64,000 bases of DNA from Microbacterium memoriense. Lineage in GTDB: Bacteria; Actinomycetota; Actinomycetes; Actinomycetales; Microbacteriaceae. The DNA is taken from the NCBI RefSeq assembly GCF_025398275.1, contig NZ_JAODOR010000002.1, forward strand, positions 62,001-126,000. Direction: 5' to 3'. The notes beneath the pieces are model-generated. The model did no database searches. It saw nothing but the letters and a program-made list of their open reading frames with translations, and was not told the DNA's origin. Position 1 is the first letter of the stretch; every line of letters starts with the position of its first letter. Position numbers and translations under genes: made by a program. This document shows, one piece after another, positions 41,849 to 49,795 of this stretch.

Positions 41849-42679
41849 ATGACATCTGAACTCCCCCCTCAGCTGCCGCTCGACTCTCCCGCGCCGGCCT
41901 CGTCAAGGTTCGGGACTGTCGCCGCGGCATCCGTCATGGCCGAGTGCTTGCGCGTCCACGCCGACGTCCCGCCTCGCGGCGCGCTCGCGCGGGTCTTCGG
42001 GCGGTCTCCGTTGTCGGACGAGTCTCGCCCCTGGTACGTCGGCGCGCTCGGTGAGATCGACGTCGCCCGCCGTCTTGACTCACTCGGCGAAGGTTGGACC
42101 GTCCTCCACTCGGTGCCGATCGGGACGCGCGGTAGCGATATCGACCACGTCGTCGTCGGAGCCTCGGGTGTGTTCACGATCAACACCAAGTTCCATGAGG
42201 ACGCGCGGGTGTGGGTCGGCAGCCGCCGACTGCTCGTCAACGGACAGGCGAAGGACCATCTGCGCAACACTCGCTTCGAGGCGGCGAGGACTCAGAAAAT
42301 CCTGTCCGCGGCCGCGGGGACCGACGTTCCCACGGCCGGAGTCATCGCCATCGTCGGCGCCAAGCAGATCACCATCCGTGAACAGCCTGCGGATTTCGCG
42401 GTGGTGGATGCCGCGAGACTCACCCGTTGGCTGAAGAAACAGCCGCCGCGGCTCGATCAGACGCAGACGGCTGAGTTGTCAGCGCTGGTTCGCGATGCCA
42501 CGACGTGGACCGCCGAGCCGCAGCACGAGCCCGACATACCCGGCTTCGATGCGCTGCATCGTGAGGTCGTCGGCGCGAAACGCGTTCGCATGATCTGGAG
42601 CGCTGGCCTGCTGGTTGCGGTCATGGGTGTCACCGTCCCAATGGCGCTCGGCTTCTACGGTCGCCTTCTCGGTGGCTAG
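41849..42679 (+). CDS. NERD-domain nuclease-related membrane protein
   Basis: A 276-residue protein with a NERD (nuclease-related) domain: WYVGALGEIDVARRLDSLGEGWTVLHSVPIGTRGSDIDHVVVGASGVFTINTKFH, carrying the GE-x-x-[VA], D-x-D-H and [QN]-T-K elements of the PD-(D/E)XK-like fold. The C-terminus has a membrane segment (MIWSAGLLVAVMGVTVPMALGFY). Function is unknown; NERD proteins are frequent in defence-associated or plasmid regions. ATG 41849. Confidence 0.86.
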   Translation: MTSELPPQLPLDSPAPASSRFGTVAAASVMAECLRVHADVPPRGALARVFGRSPLSDESRPWYVGALGEIDVARRLDSLGEGWTVLHSVPIGTRGSDIDHVVVGASGVFTINTKFHEDARVWVGSRRLLVNGQAKDHLRNTRFEAARTQKILSAAAGTDVPTAGVIAIVGAKQITIREQPADFAVVDAARLTRWLKKQPPRLDQTQTAELSALVRDATTWTAEPQHEPDIPGFDALHREVVGAKRVRMIWSAGLLVAVMGVTVPMALGFYGRLLGG

Positions 42680-42821
42680 ACCCAGCACTCGAGAGTCTCG
42701 CTGTGTGGCGGTGGAGGCGCACGCCAGCACAGCCCGCGACTGGTCACCGACCACCGAGCGAAAGCTCGCAAACGAGCGTCGACAGATGCACAGCCGTCGG
42801 CGCACCAATGCCGCGCGCGTC

Positions 42822-43547
42822 CTATTTGGACTTGCTGCGAATCTGTAGGCCACCGGCGGGTCGTGGTTCCAACACGAACAATCCGATCACTTTCACAAGG
42901 TCGGAGAGCTTGGCGTAGCCCCAGTTGCGCGAATCGAAGTCGGGCTGCTGCTTGCGCATGAGCGAGCCGACGTTGGAGAGGTTGGCCCAACCCTCTTCGC
43001 CGGACGCCGTTGTAATGCATGAACGGAGACCCGCCACGAGCTTGGTGTCCTGCCGAAGCTCCGACGCCGACTTCCGTGCGGGCGCCGCGGCGGCGGGCTC
43101 ATCTTTGGGCACCTCGAGCACATCAAGATAAGTGAAGGTGTCGCACGCGTTTCTAAACGCCGCCGGAGTCTTCCGTTCACCGAACCCGTGCACAGTGACG
43201 CCCTCCTCACGGATGCGCGTCGCAAGGCGCGTGAAGTCGCTGTCCGACGAAACGATGCAGAATCCGCTGAAGCGACGCGTATACAGCAGATCCATCGCAT
43301 CGATGATCAGAGCGCTGTCGGTCGCGTTCTTGCCTACGGTGTTCGCGAATTGCTGCACTGGTTGGATGACGTGCTCGTTCGCCGTCTGCTTCCATGTGCT
43401 GAGCTGCGTGTTCGTCCAATCTCCGTATATGCGCTTGACAGACGCCGTGCCGAATCGGGCAACCTCCGTGAGGACTGCACCAATCTTGGATGCCGAGACG
43501 TTGTCGGCGTCGATCAGTACCGCGAGGAGATCAGCGGATTGTCCCAT
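42822..43547 (-). CDS. NYN-domain RNase-like protein with C-terminal LOTUS/OST-HTH domain
   Basis: A 241-residue protein. The NYN (PIN-like) domain has LAVLIDADNVSASKIGAVL (first acidic motif), KNATDSALIIDAMDLLY (catalytic D cluster) and GFCIVSSDSDFTRLATRIREEGVTVHGFGE. A short linker is followed by a LOTUS/OST-HTH domain (LVAGLRSCITTASGEEGWANLSNVGSLMRKQQPDFDSRNWGYAKLSDLVKVIGLF), thought to bind RNA. This two-domain protein is widespread in bacteria and lacks a settled role. Confidence 0.9.
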   Translation of the reverse strand: MGQSADLLAVLIDADNVSASKIGAVLTEVARFGTASVKRIYGDWTNTQLSTWKQTANEHVIQPVQQFANTVGKNATDSALIIDAMDLLYTRRFSGFCIVSSDSDFTRLATRIREEGVTVHGFGERKTPAAFRNACDTFTYLDVLEVPKDEPAAAAPARKSASELRQDTKLVAGLRSCITTASGEEGWANLSNVGSLMRKQQPDFDSRNWGYAKLSDLVKVIGLFVLEPRPAGGLQIRSKSK

Positions 43548-43572
43548 TGCTCAAGCATGGCAGGGCGAAGCC

Positions 43573-43614
43573 CCGAGCCTCGAGCTCGAAGCGCCGAGCC
43601 TCGATCTCAAGGAT
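43573..43614. repeat. 21-base imperfect tandem repeat
   Basis: CCGAGCCTCGAGCTCGAAGCG (43573-43593) is followed by CCGAGCCTCGATCTCAAGGAT (43594-43614), identical for 12 of 21 bases from the left. It lies in the short gap between the NYN and TPP-enzyme genes, at the right edge of the accessory region. Confidence 0.6.
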
Positions 43615-43645
43615 GCACCGCGGCTTCCGGGCTCCCCCGGTTCCT

Positions 43646-45310
43646 TCATCTCGAGGGGACGCCGTTGTACCGATTGCTGAGGAGCAGCCAGTCTGCGACC
43701 ACCTCTGGAGAGATCGCCACGTCGGCAACGAAGACGCCCTGCGCTCCACCGCTGAGCCATTCTTCGATGCTGTTTAGTTGTGCGAGCGTGCGGATCTTCG
43801 CGCCGGATCCGCCCATGGCTCGCGCAACTGCGGCGAAGTCGACTTCGCTGAAGCGCATCGAGCTCGTGTCGAGTCCGCGGGCGCCGTACTGATGCACTTC
43901 CATTCCGAAGGCAGCATCGTTCATGACGATCACCAGCGCTGAGGGCACCTCCCGGACCAGTGTGTCCAGTTCACTCAACTCCATGAGGAAGCCACCGTCT
44001 CCAGTTACGAGCACCGGCAGTCGATCGGTGCGCGCTGCCGCAACGCCGATAAGTGAACCTGCCCCGAGTCCGATGCAGTGAAGCCCGAGGCCAGGAAGGA
44101 GCATGGCCTCTGGATCCGGAGCGCTCAGGTGACGAGGCGCCCACCCCATGAAGTGTCCATTGTCTTGGGTGATTGTCCGCTCCGCGGGGAGGATGTCCTC
44201 GAGCTGTTCCATCACCGCGCGCGGGTCAAGTCGACCGTCGGGCGCGAGTTCCTCGAAGGCCTCGGGATCCCGTTGAGGCAGGATCGCGCCAGCTCTCCAT
44301 CCAGCCTGGTTCCCGGCGGCGAGACTGTTCAGCACGGAGACAGCGAACGCTCGCGCATCCGCCCGATGAAAGGCGTTGACACGTGGGTGCGTCGCACCGG
44401 AGAGGGTGTCGACTTGAATGACGTGTGCACCATCGTCGATCAGCGAGTTGTAGCGCATCTGCCAGAGATTCATGCTCGCGCCGACGACGAGGACGACGTC
44501 TGCCTGTTTGATCAGGTCCGCGGCTTCCGGCGTCGAGAAGCCACCGGCGATCCCGAGATCCCACGGTGAGTCGACAACCCCGTGTGCCATGAGCGAGCTG
44601 ACGGACAGTGCCCCTACCCGGTCGCCGATTTCTCGCAGTGCTTCTCCTGCCTGAGCGATCACGGCGCCGCGGCCCGCGAGGATCAGCGGCCGATGCGCTC
44701 TCAGCAAGATCCCCGCAACCTCCGCGGCATCCTCGCGCGACACCGGTTCAGCGACCGCGAGTTCATGGGTGCGCAGCACGTCGTCGGAAGAGAGAGTGGG
44801 GACTGAACCGTTCGGAGCTGCGGGTGCGTCAACGAGGTCGTACGGAAGCGCAACGATGACCGGAACGCGGTCGCGTCGGGCGATCTCGTAGGCGAGCTCA
44901 GTCTGCGCGGCGGCGTCGTGGGTGCCGACGACGAGCGTCCGCACGTACACGGCGGCCGCAGCTGCGAGCTGGTCGATGTCAATCGCGCGAGGGCCGCTCG
45001 TCGGCGCGGTGCCCACGATGACCACCGCCGGGACGCGGGTCAGCCGAGCTTCCGCCAGCGAGGTCAGCAGGTTGGTGAAACCTGCACCGTACGTGGCGGA
45101 GGCTGCCGCGACACCGCCGCCGGCGAGCGCAAAGCTATGCGCTGCAGCAACGGTCGCGGTCTCGTGTCGGACGTCGACCACACGATGCCCGCGAGAGGTC
45201 AGGCTTGCGACGAAGTGCGCGTTGCCGTTGCCCATCAGGCTGAAGACGACCGGGCTGTGGCGGGCGACAACGTCAGCGACGACATCCGCGACGGTCTTGG
45301 GGCGTTCCAT
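43646..45310 (-). CDS. Thiamine-pyrophosphate-dependent enzyme, 2-oxo-acid decarboxylase/acetolactate-synthase type
   Basis: A 554-residue member of the three-domain TPP family. The N-terminal Pyr domain has RHETATVAAAHSFALAGGG, with the glutamate that activates the cofactor. The central domain is Rossmann-like. The C-terminal PP domain has VTGDGGFLMELSELDTLVREVPSALVIVMND, the GDG-x-(about 27)-N TPP/Mg2+ motif. It probably decarboxylates a 2-oxo acid to an aldehyde (or condenses it), acting after the FMN oxidase encoded just upstream; the substrate is unknown. ATG 45310 has AGGAGC upstream. It is the last gene of the operon. Confidence 0.86.
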   Translation of the reverse strand: MERPKTVADVVADVVARHSPVVFSLMGNGNAHFVASLTSRGHRVVDVRHETATVAAAHSFALAGGGVAAASATYGAGFTNLLTSLAEARLTRVPAVVIVGTAPTSGPRAIDIDQLAAAAAVYVRTLVVGTHDAAAQTELAYEIARRDRVPVIVALPYDLVDAPAAPNGSVPTLSSDDVLRTHELAVAEPVSREDAAEVAGILLRAHRPLILAGRGAVIAQAGEALREIGDRVGALSVSSLMAHGVVDSPWDLGIAGGFSTPEAADLIKQADVVLVVGASMNLWQMRYNSLIDDGAHVIQVDTLSGATHPRVNAFHRADARAFAVSVLNSLAAGNQAGWRAGAILPQRDPEAFEELAPDGRLDPRAVMEQLEDILPAERTITQDNGHFMGWAPRHLSAPDPEAMLLPGLGLHCIGLGAGSLIGVAAARTDRLPVLVTGDGGFLMELSELDTLVREVPSALVIVMNDAAFGMEVHQYGARGLDTSSMRFSEVDFAAVARAMGGSGAKIRTLAQLNSIEEWLSGGAQGVFVADVAISPEVVADWLLLSNRYNGVPSR

Positions 45311-45372
45311 CGAGGTGCTCCTAGGGCTGGCAGCGAGGGATCGTGGCTGCCCTGCGAGGGTGGTTCCGGAAG

Positions 45373-46593
45373 TCATGTGTTCTCGCTCCCGCGTTGGGCG
45401 ATGAGGCGCGGTCCGCGATCTCGGAGCGCGGCGATGGACGGTGCACCCACGAGCGCCATCGTGCGAGCCAGTTCGGCGTGGAGGATCGCCAGCACGCGTG
45501 CGACGCCGTCACCTCCCCCGGCAGCAAGTCCCCAGATGTAAGGACGGCCGATGAAGGCGGCATCCGCGCCGAGCGCGAGTGCGAACGCGACGTCTCCGCC
45601 GTTCCGAACGCCGGAATCGACGACCACAAGGGCATCTCGACCCAGTGCCGCGCGGACGGGTCCGGTGAGTTCGATAGGCGCGATCACCCTATCGAGCTGG
45701 CGACCGCCGTGGTTGGAGAGGTGAACGCCGTCGACACCGAGTTCCTGTGCGCGCACGGCGTCGTGGGGCCCGATTGGTCCTTTCAAGAGCAAAGTCCGCG
45801 GCCAGAGTTTCCGGATCCGGGCGATCTCATCCCAGTCGAGTGCGGCGTCGAACCCGGCGGTGATGTCGGCGATCGAGCCGCCCGGTAGAGTTCCCGATCG
45901 GACACTCTTCTTCACCTGTACGAAGTCAAATGACTCGTTCGCCAGCATGCTCGACCAGTAGCGCGGCTTGACGGCGATTCCTCCGAGGGTGGCAAGCGTC
46001 ATTCGCGGCGGAATGATGAGTCCGTTGCGGCGATCCCGTACGCGATTACCCGCGACCGCCGTGTCGACCGCGACTTCGAGGACCGGTGAGCCGGCCGCGT
46101 CCGCCCGACGGATCAGGTCGTTCGTGACGTCGCGGTCGCGCATCGTGTACAGCTGTGACCAGGGCGCCGTGCTCGCGGCTGCCACGTCCTCGATCGTTGT
46201 GGTCGCCACCGTCGACAGCACGTACGGAACTCCGGCTGCGGCGGCAGCTTCCGCGACCCCGATTTCTCCGGCGGGGTGGATCATCCGTGTGTACCCGGTG
46301 GGCGCCAGTCCGATCGGCATCGCCCACTTGTCCCCCGCGAGCGTCTTCGACGTGTCGACGACGTCAGCAGGGACGAGCGAGTCGGGCTGCCAGCGAAGCC
46401 GGTTGAATGCCGCCCGATTCGCCTCCAGGGTGGTCTCGGTGTCGGCACCTCCGTCGACATAGTCGGAGATGCCGCGCGGCAGCGCTCGCAATGCCGCGCG
46501 ATGGACGTCACCGATCGTGTGGAGATGTGAGTACGCCCCCGTCGCCCGTCCTCTCGTCAGTCCGATGAATTGGAATGCCTCACTCAGCTTCAT
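45373..46593 (-). CDS. FMN-dependent alpha-hydroxy-acid oxidase/dehydrogenase
   Basis: A 406-residue protein of the lactate-oxidase/mandelate-dehydrogenase family, which oxidises 2-hydroxy acids to 2-oxo acids. It has RGISDYVDGGADTETTLEANR (N-terminal signature), SQLYTMRDRDVT (active-site Tyr), LLLKGP (FMN-binding Lys), and GVHLSNHGGRQLD with the catalytic His and Arg (S-N-H-G-G-R-Q). Directly upstream of the TPP enzyme (62 bases) and directly downstream of the HisD-like gene (4 bases), it fits the middle of a cascade. The electron acceptor (O2 or the quinone pool) is unknown. Confidence 0.9.
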   Translation of the reverse strand: MKLSEAFQFIGLTRGRATGAYSHLHTIGDVHRAALRALPRGISDYVDGGADTETTLEANRAAFNRLRWQPDSLVPADVVDTSKTLAGDKWAMPIGLAPTGYTRMIHPAGEIGVAEAAAAAGVPYVLSTVATTTIEDVAAASTAPWSQLYTMRDRDVTNDLIRRADAAGSPVLEVAVDTAVAGNRVRDRRNGLIIPPRMTLATLGGIAVKPRYWSSMLANESFDFVQVKKSVRSGTLPGGSIADITAGFDAALDWDEIARIRKLWPRTLLLKGPIGPHDAVRAQELGVDGVHLSNHGGRQLDRVIAPIELTGPVRAALGRDALVVVDSGVRNGGDVAFALALGADAAFIGRPYIWGLAAGGGDGVARVLAILHAELARTMALVGAPSIAALRDRGPRLIAQRGSENT

Positions 46594-46597
46594 CGGT

Positions 46598-47923
46598 TCA
46601 CACCCGGATGGCGACGGAGGCACCGTGTGCGGGGAATCCCTCGTGCTCAGCGAAGGCGAGGACGGTGGGCGCGAGGGCGCGCAGTCCGTCCGGCGTGGCT
46701 CGTGCGACTGCGCGCTTCTTGCGGAAGGTGTGTGCGGTGATGCCGCTCGACACTTTCGCATACCCACTCGTCGGCAGAGCCGCGGGACATCCGAGGACGA
46801 AGTTCGCCATGGAAACCGTGGTGTATTGACCGACAAGGATCTCGGCGGCATCGGTGAGGAGGTCGAGTGTGCTCTCCTCGTCCCGGACGACAAGCTGCAT
46901 GTGCTCGGGGGCGTAGACGTTGGCGACCTCTGCGCCTTCTTCGATGGAGTCAACGAGGACCGCGCCGCCATTGCGCATCGCCAGCCGGGCGTATTCGTCT
47001 CGCGGTGCCGGCAGCTCGGCAATCTGCACAGCAAGCTCGATCTGCACGGCTGCGAGCAGTTCTTCGGACGGCGTGACGAGGACGCTCGACGAGTCCGGCC
47101 CGTGTTCCGCTTCGTTGAGCAGGTCCGCTGCGAGCAACCGCGGGTCAGCGGAATCGTCCGCCAGGATCAGGCTCTCGCTGGGCCCGAGAAGCATGTTGCT
47201 GACCACTCCGAACCGCTGCACCTCGATTTGGGCGACGGCCACGGGCGGACTACCCGGACCGACCACCTTCCGCACGGCGGGGACACTCTGGGTGCCGAAG
47301 GCGAGCGCGCCGATTCCGGCCGGGCCGTTGGCTCGGAACACGTCGGTGATCCCGAGTTCGCGCGCGACCACGAGCACCGCGGGGTCGACCTTGCCGCCTG
47401 TTCCCGGGACCGGTGGGGTAACGACGGCAATACGCTGAACACCAGCGACCACGGCCGGCGTTCCCAGTTGGACGAGCACAGACGGGAATGAGCCCTTGCC
47501 TGCGGGTACGAACAGGCCGACGCTCTCGATGGGGCTCGTGCGCTCACCGACCATGACTCCGGGCGCGGTTTCAAAGCTCCAGTCCGCGTCCTCGGCGATG
47601 AGCTGCTCGTTGTAGCGACGGACGAAGGCGATGGATTCGCGGATCGCGGCCAGCATTTCCGGGTTGATCGAGTCCGCTGCGGCGTCGAACTCTTCGTCGG
47701 AGACGCGGATGTCAGAGCGGTCCACTTCGACTTTGTCGAATTTGGCGAGGGCGCGGATGAGGGCGTCGTCCCCGTTGTCTCGTACGTCCTCCAGGATCTC
47801 GAGGACGGATTCCCTCAGTTCGGGGTCGAAAACGCGACCGATACCCCGCGTTGTGAGATCGTCGCGCTCAGCGTCGGACATGTCTGCCCAACGGCCGCGT
47901 TCGCGAATGGATTGTGAGGTCAT
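46598..47923 (-). CDS. HisD-like (histidinol-dehydrogenase family) NAD-dependent dehydrogenase
   Basis: A 441-residue protein with the HisD fold. It retains VYAPEHMQL (catalytic Glu-His pair) and a C-terminal EHEGFPAH, and has VGLFVPAGKGSFPS and GPAGIGALAFG near the cofactor site. Two zinc-ligand positions differ from histidine-biosynthetic HisD: EAEHGPD instead of QAEH, and ANFVLGC in place of the usual GDY segment. It sits with an SDR, a zinc ADH and oxidases, not with his genes, so it is probably a catabolic homologue such as HpsN, which takes an alcohol to an acid. ATG 47923 is used; 47941 is an alternative. Confidence 0.85.
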   Translation of the reverse strand: MTSQSIRERGRWADMSDAERDDLTTRGIGRVFDPELRESVLEILEDVRDNGDDALIRALAKFDKVEVDRSDIRVSDEEFDAAADSINPEMLAAIRESIAFVRRYNEQLIAEDADWSFETAPGVMVGERTSPIESVGLFVPAGKGSFPSVLVQLGTPAVVAGVQRIAVVTPPVPGTGGKVDPAVLVVARELGITDVFRANGPAGIGALAFGTQSVPAVRKVVGPGSPPVAVAQIEVQRFGVVSNMLLGPSESLILADDSADPRLLAADLLNEAEHGPDSSSVLVTPSEELLAAVQIELAVQIAELPAPRDEYARLAMRNGGAVLVDSIEEGAEVANVYAPEHMQLVVRDEESTLDLLTDAAEILVGQYTTVSMANFVLGCPAALPTSGYAKVSSGITAHTFRKKRAVARATPDGLRALAPTVLAFAEHEGFPAHGASVAIRV

Positions 47924-47944
47924 GATGGTGCTCGCTCTCATGTG

Positions 47945-48667
47945 TCAGATGTTGCGTCCGCCGTCGATTGTTATCGCGGCGCCGGTGAGGAAGGGGGCTT
48001 GCGGTCCGAGGAGGAACTCGAGGAGCGCTCCGATCTCATCGAGCTGCCCGAAGCGTCCTGCGGGGATGTGCTGCAGTAGCACTCTCGATGTGATCGGATC
48101 GCTGAGCCAGTCGCTCGTCATCCTCGATGGGAAGTACCCGGGGCAGACGGATGTCACCGAGATCCCGTCGGCGCTCCACTCGAGAGCAAGTGTCTTCGCC
48201 AGCGCGAGGGCCGCCGCCTTGCTGGCGTTGTAGTCGGCGAATCCTGCCTCGGGGCGGATCGCATTCACGGACGCATTGATCACCAGCGTGCCGGGCCGGG
48301 TGAGATGACGGTAAGCAGCCTGCGCCACCACGAGCGGACCCACCGCGTTGACTTCCATGACCTGTCGGTAGCGCTCGGGGTCAAGGTCTTGAGCGGCTTT
48401 GCCTTCGCCGTCGATGCCAGCGTTGGCGAACACCCCGTCGAGACCACCGAAGATGGCGGCAGCGGTATCGAAAGCCGTCGCTACGCTCCTCGGGTCCGTG
48501 ACGTCGGCGACGGCGCCCAGCTCGGAAACTCCCGCCTCAAGAGCGTCGCCGACGGTCGCCGCGCTGGTTCCGGTGATGAGTACCCGGTGTCCACGCTCCG
48601 AAAGGTACGCAGCAACAGCCCGACCGATGCCGCTCGTACCACCGGTGATGAGGTAGCGCCGAGTCAT
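47945..48667 (-). CDS. Short-chain dehydrogenase/reductase
   Basis: A 240-residue classical SDR: nucleotide site TGGTSGIGRAVA, NAG motif FANAGIDGEG, catalytic Ser in INASVNAIRP and YNASK (Tyr-Lys), and C-terminal FLLGPQAPFLTGAAITIDGG. It interconverts an alcohol and a ketone with NAD(P). It overlaps the zinc alcohol dehydrogenase gene by ATGA and precedes the HisD-like gene by 21 bases, so it likely acts on the same substrate. Confidence 0.92.
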   Translation of the reverse strand: MTRRYLITGGTSGIGRAVAAYLSERGHRVLITGTSAATVGDALEAGVSELGAVADVTDPRSVATAFDTAAAIFGGLDGVFANAGIDGEGKAAQDLDPERYRQVMEVNAVGPLVVAQAAYRHLTRPGTLVINASVNAIRPEAGFADYNASKAAALALAKTLALEWSADGISVTSVCPGYFPSRMTSDWLSDPITSRVLLQHIPAGRFGQLDEIGALLEFLLGPQAPFLTGAAITIDGGRNI

Positions 48668-49644
48668 GCGAGGGTCACCACGATCTTGCCGAGCGTAGGA
48701 GTGGGCTCAGCGAGGCGCTTCGCCAGCTCGTCGAGGACGATCCTGTCACTGACGACGTCGGCGAAGGCGGACGGCGACGCTGCCAAGACGGCGAGCGCAG
48801 TCGGGATACCGTCATCGTCGAAGCCGATGGAAGGCGCAATGGTGACGCACTTCTCGACGAGCTCCTGAGCGGAGACATCGATCGCGTGGTCACCCAGCGC
48901 CACCACGACGACCGTTCCGCCTCGGCGGACGGCGGTGAAGGCGGTGGCCACCGACCCCGGATATCCGGCCGCGTCGATAACTGCATCGACGCGTTCCCTG
49001 CCTGTGGAAGCCGAGATCGCCCCGCGCGCCGCGGCGGCGGCCAGCCGGCCGGGGTCGGATTCGGCGACGATGACGTCGATGCCGCGGCTTCGGAGCACGA
49101 GGTGGCTGAGCGCTCCGATCGGTCCGTACCCGAGGATCAACACCCGCGCGGCATCGCGAGGCAGCCGGAGGAGCGCACTCAGGACGACCGCCAACGGCTC
49201 GGCGAGGACTGCGACCTCCATCGGGAGGATGGCCGCATCGAACGGATAGACGCCGGCCGCTGGCACAACCACCTCTTCGGCGAAGCCCCCCGGTCGAGAC
49301 TCCCCGAGCCACGTCAATCGAGCACACAGCTGTGGAGCGACGGCACAGTCAGCGCAGGCGCGGCAGGGTATGCGGGAGTCGATGGCCACAGCCGTGCCCA
49401 CCGCGAGGTCCGGACTGCGGCTCTCGGTGATCGTTCCCACCACCTCATGGCCCAGCGTGGCAGGCCAGTACTCGATCCACGCGCCCGTCTGCACAGCGTG
49501 AATGTCGGACCCGCACACACCTGCCGCGGCGACTCCCACCCGCACCTCGTTCTCCCCGATGTCGGGTGCCGAGATCTCACCGACATCCGTCATGAGGTCT
49601 CGATGCACGCGAAGAGCGCGGACGGTGTGTGTCATGGCGTCCAT
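48664..49644 (-). CDS. Zinc-dependent alcohol dehydrogenase (MDR family)
   Basis: A 326-residue MDR alcohol dehydrogenase. Catalytic zinc ligands are in AGVCGSDIHAV and LGHEVVG; the four structural-zinc cysteines are in CRACADCAVAPQLC. The Rossmann fold has VLILGYGPIGALSHLVL. It is the promoter-proximal gene of a five-gene operon running to the TPP enzyme. Sequence resembles polyol or threonine-type dehydrogenases; the substrate is unknown. ATG 49635 is an in-frame alternative start. Confidence 0.9.
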   Translation of the reverse strand: MDAMTHTVRALRVHRDLMTDVGEISAPDIGENEVRVGVAAAGVCGSDIHAVQTGAWIEYWPATLGHEVVGTITESRSPDLAVGTAVAIDSRIPCRACADCAVAPQLCARLTWLGESRPGGFAEEVVVPAAGVYPFDAAILPMEVAVLAEPLAVVLSALLRLPRDAARVLILGYGPIGALSHLVLRSRGIDVIVAESDPGRLAAAAARGAISASTGRERVDAVIDAAGYPGSVATAFTAVRRGGTVVVVALGDHAIDVSAQELVEKCVTIAPSIGFDDDGIPTALAVLAASPSAFADVVSDRIVLDELAKRLAEPTPTLGKIVVTLA

Positions 49645-49689
49645 GTAAGCACCACATGTCTGTTGCGTTGGCCCGTCGTCGGGATCGCG

Positions 49690-49741
49690 CGTCTGATATT
49701 TCAGACGATGGCTTCGCGCGCGGAATCCGAAATATCAGACG
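49690..49741. promoter_or_regulatory. Operator-like palindromes in the divergent promoter
   Basis: CGTCTGATATTTCAGACG (49690-49707) is a perfect palindrome with 7-base arms. A second copy of its left half lies in the opposite orientation at 49729-49741 (minus strand CGTCTGATATTTC, followed by GGA). The pair is centred about 37 bases apart between the ADH operon and the kinase-like gene. The IclR protein encoded at 51164-51973 is a candidate binder; this is inference. Confidence 0.6.
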
Positions 49742-49795
49742 AAGGGAAGCGCCTCGTCCTCGAGTGCCGATAGCCGCGCCATTAGCGTGAATCGC

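Noticed and set aside
46598-47923. hisD of histidine biosynthesis
   Set aside because: Neighbours are catabolic oxidoreductases, not his genes, and two zinc-ligand positions differ from biosynthetic HisD.
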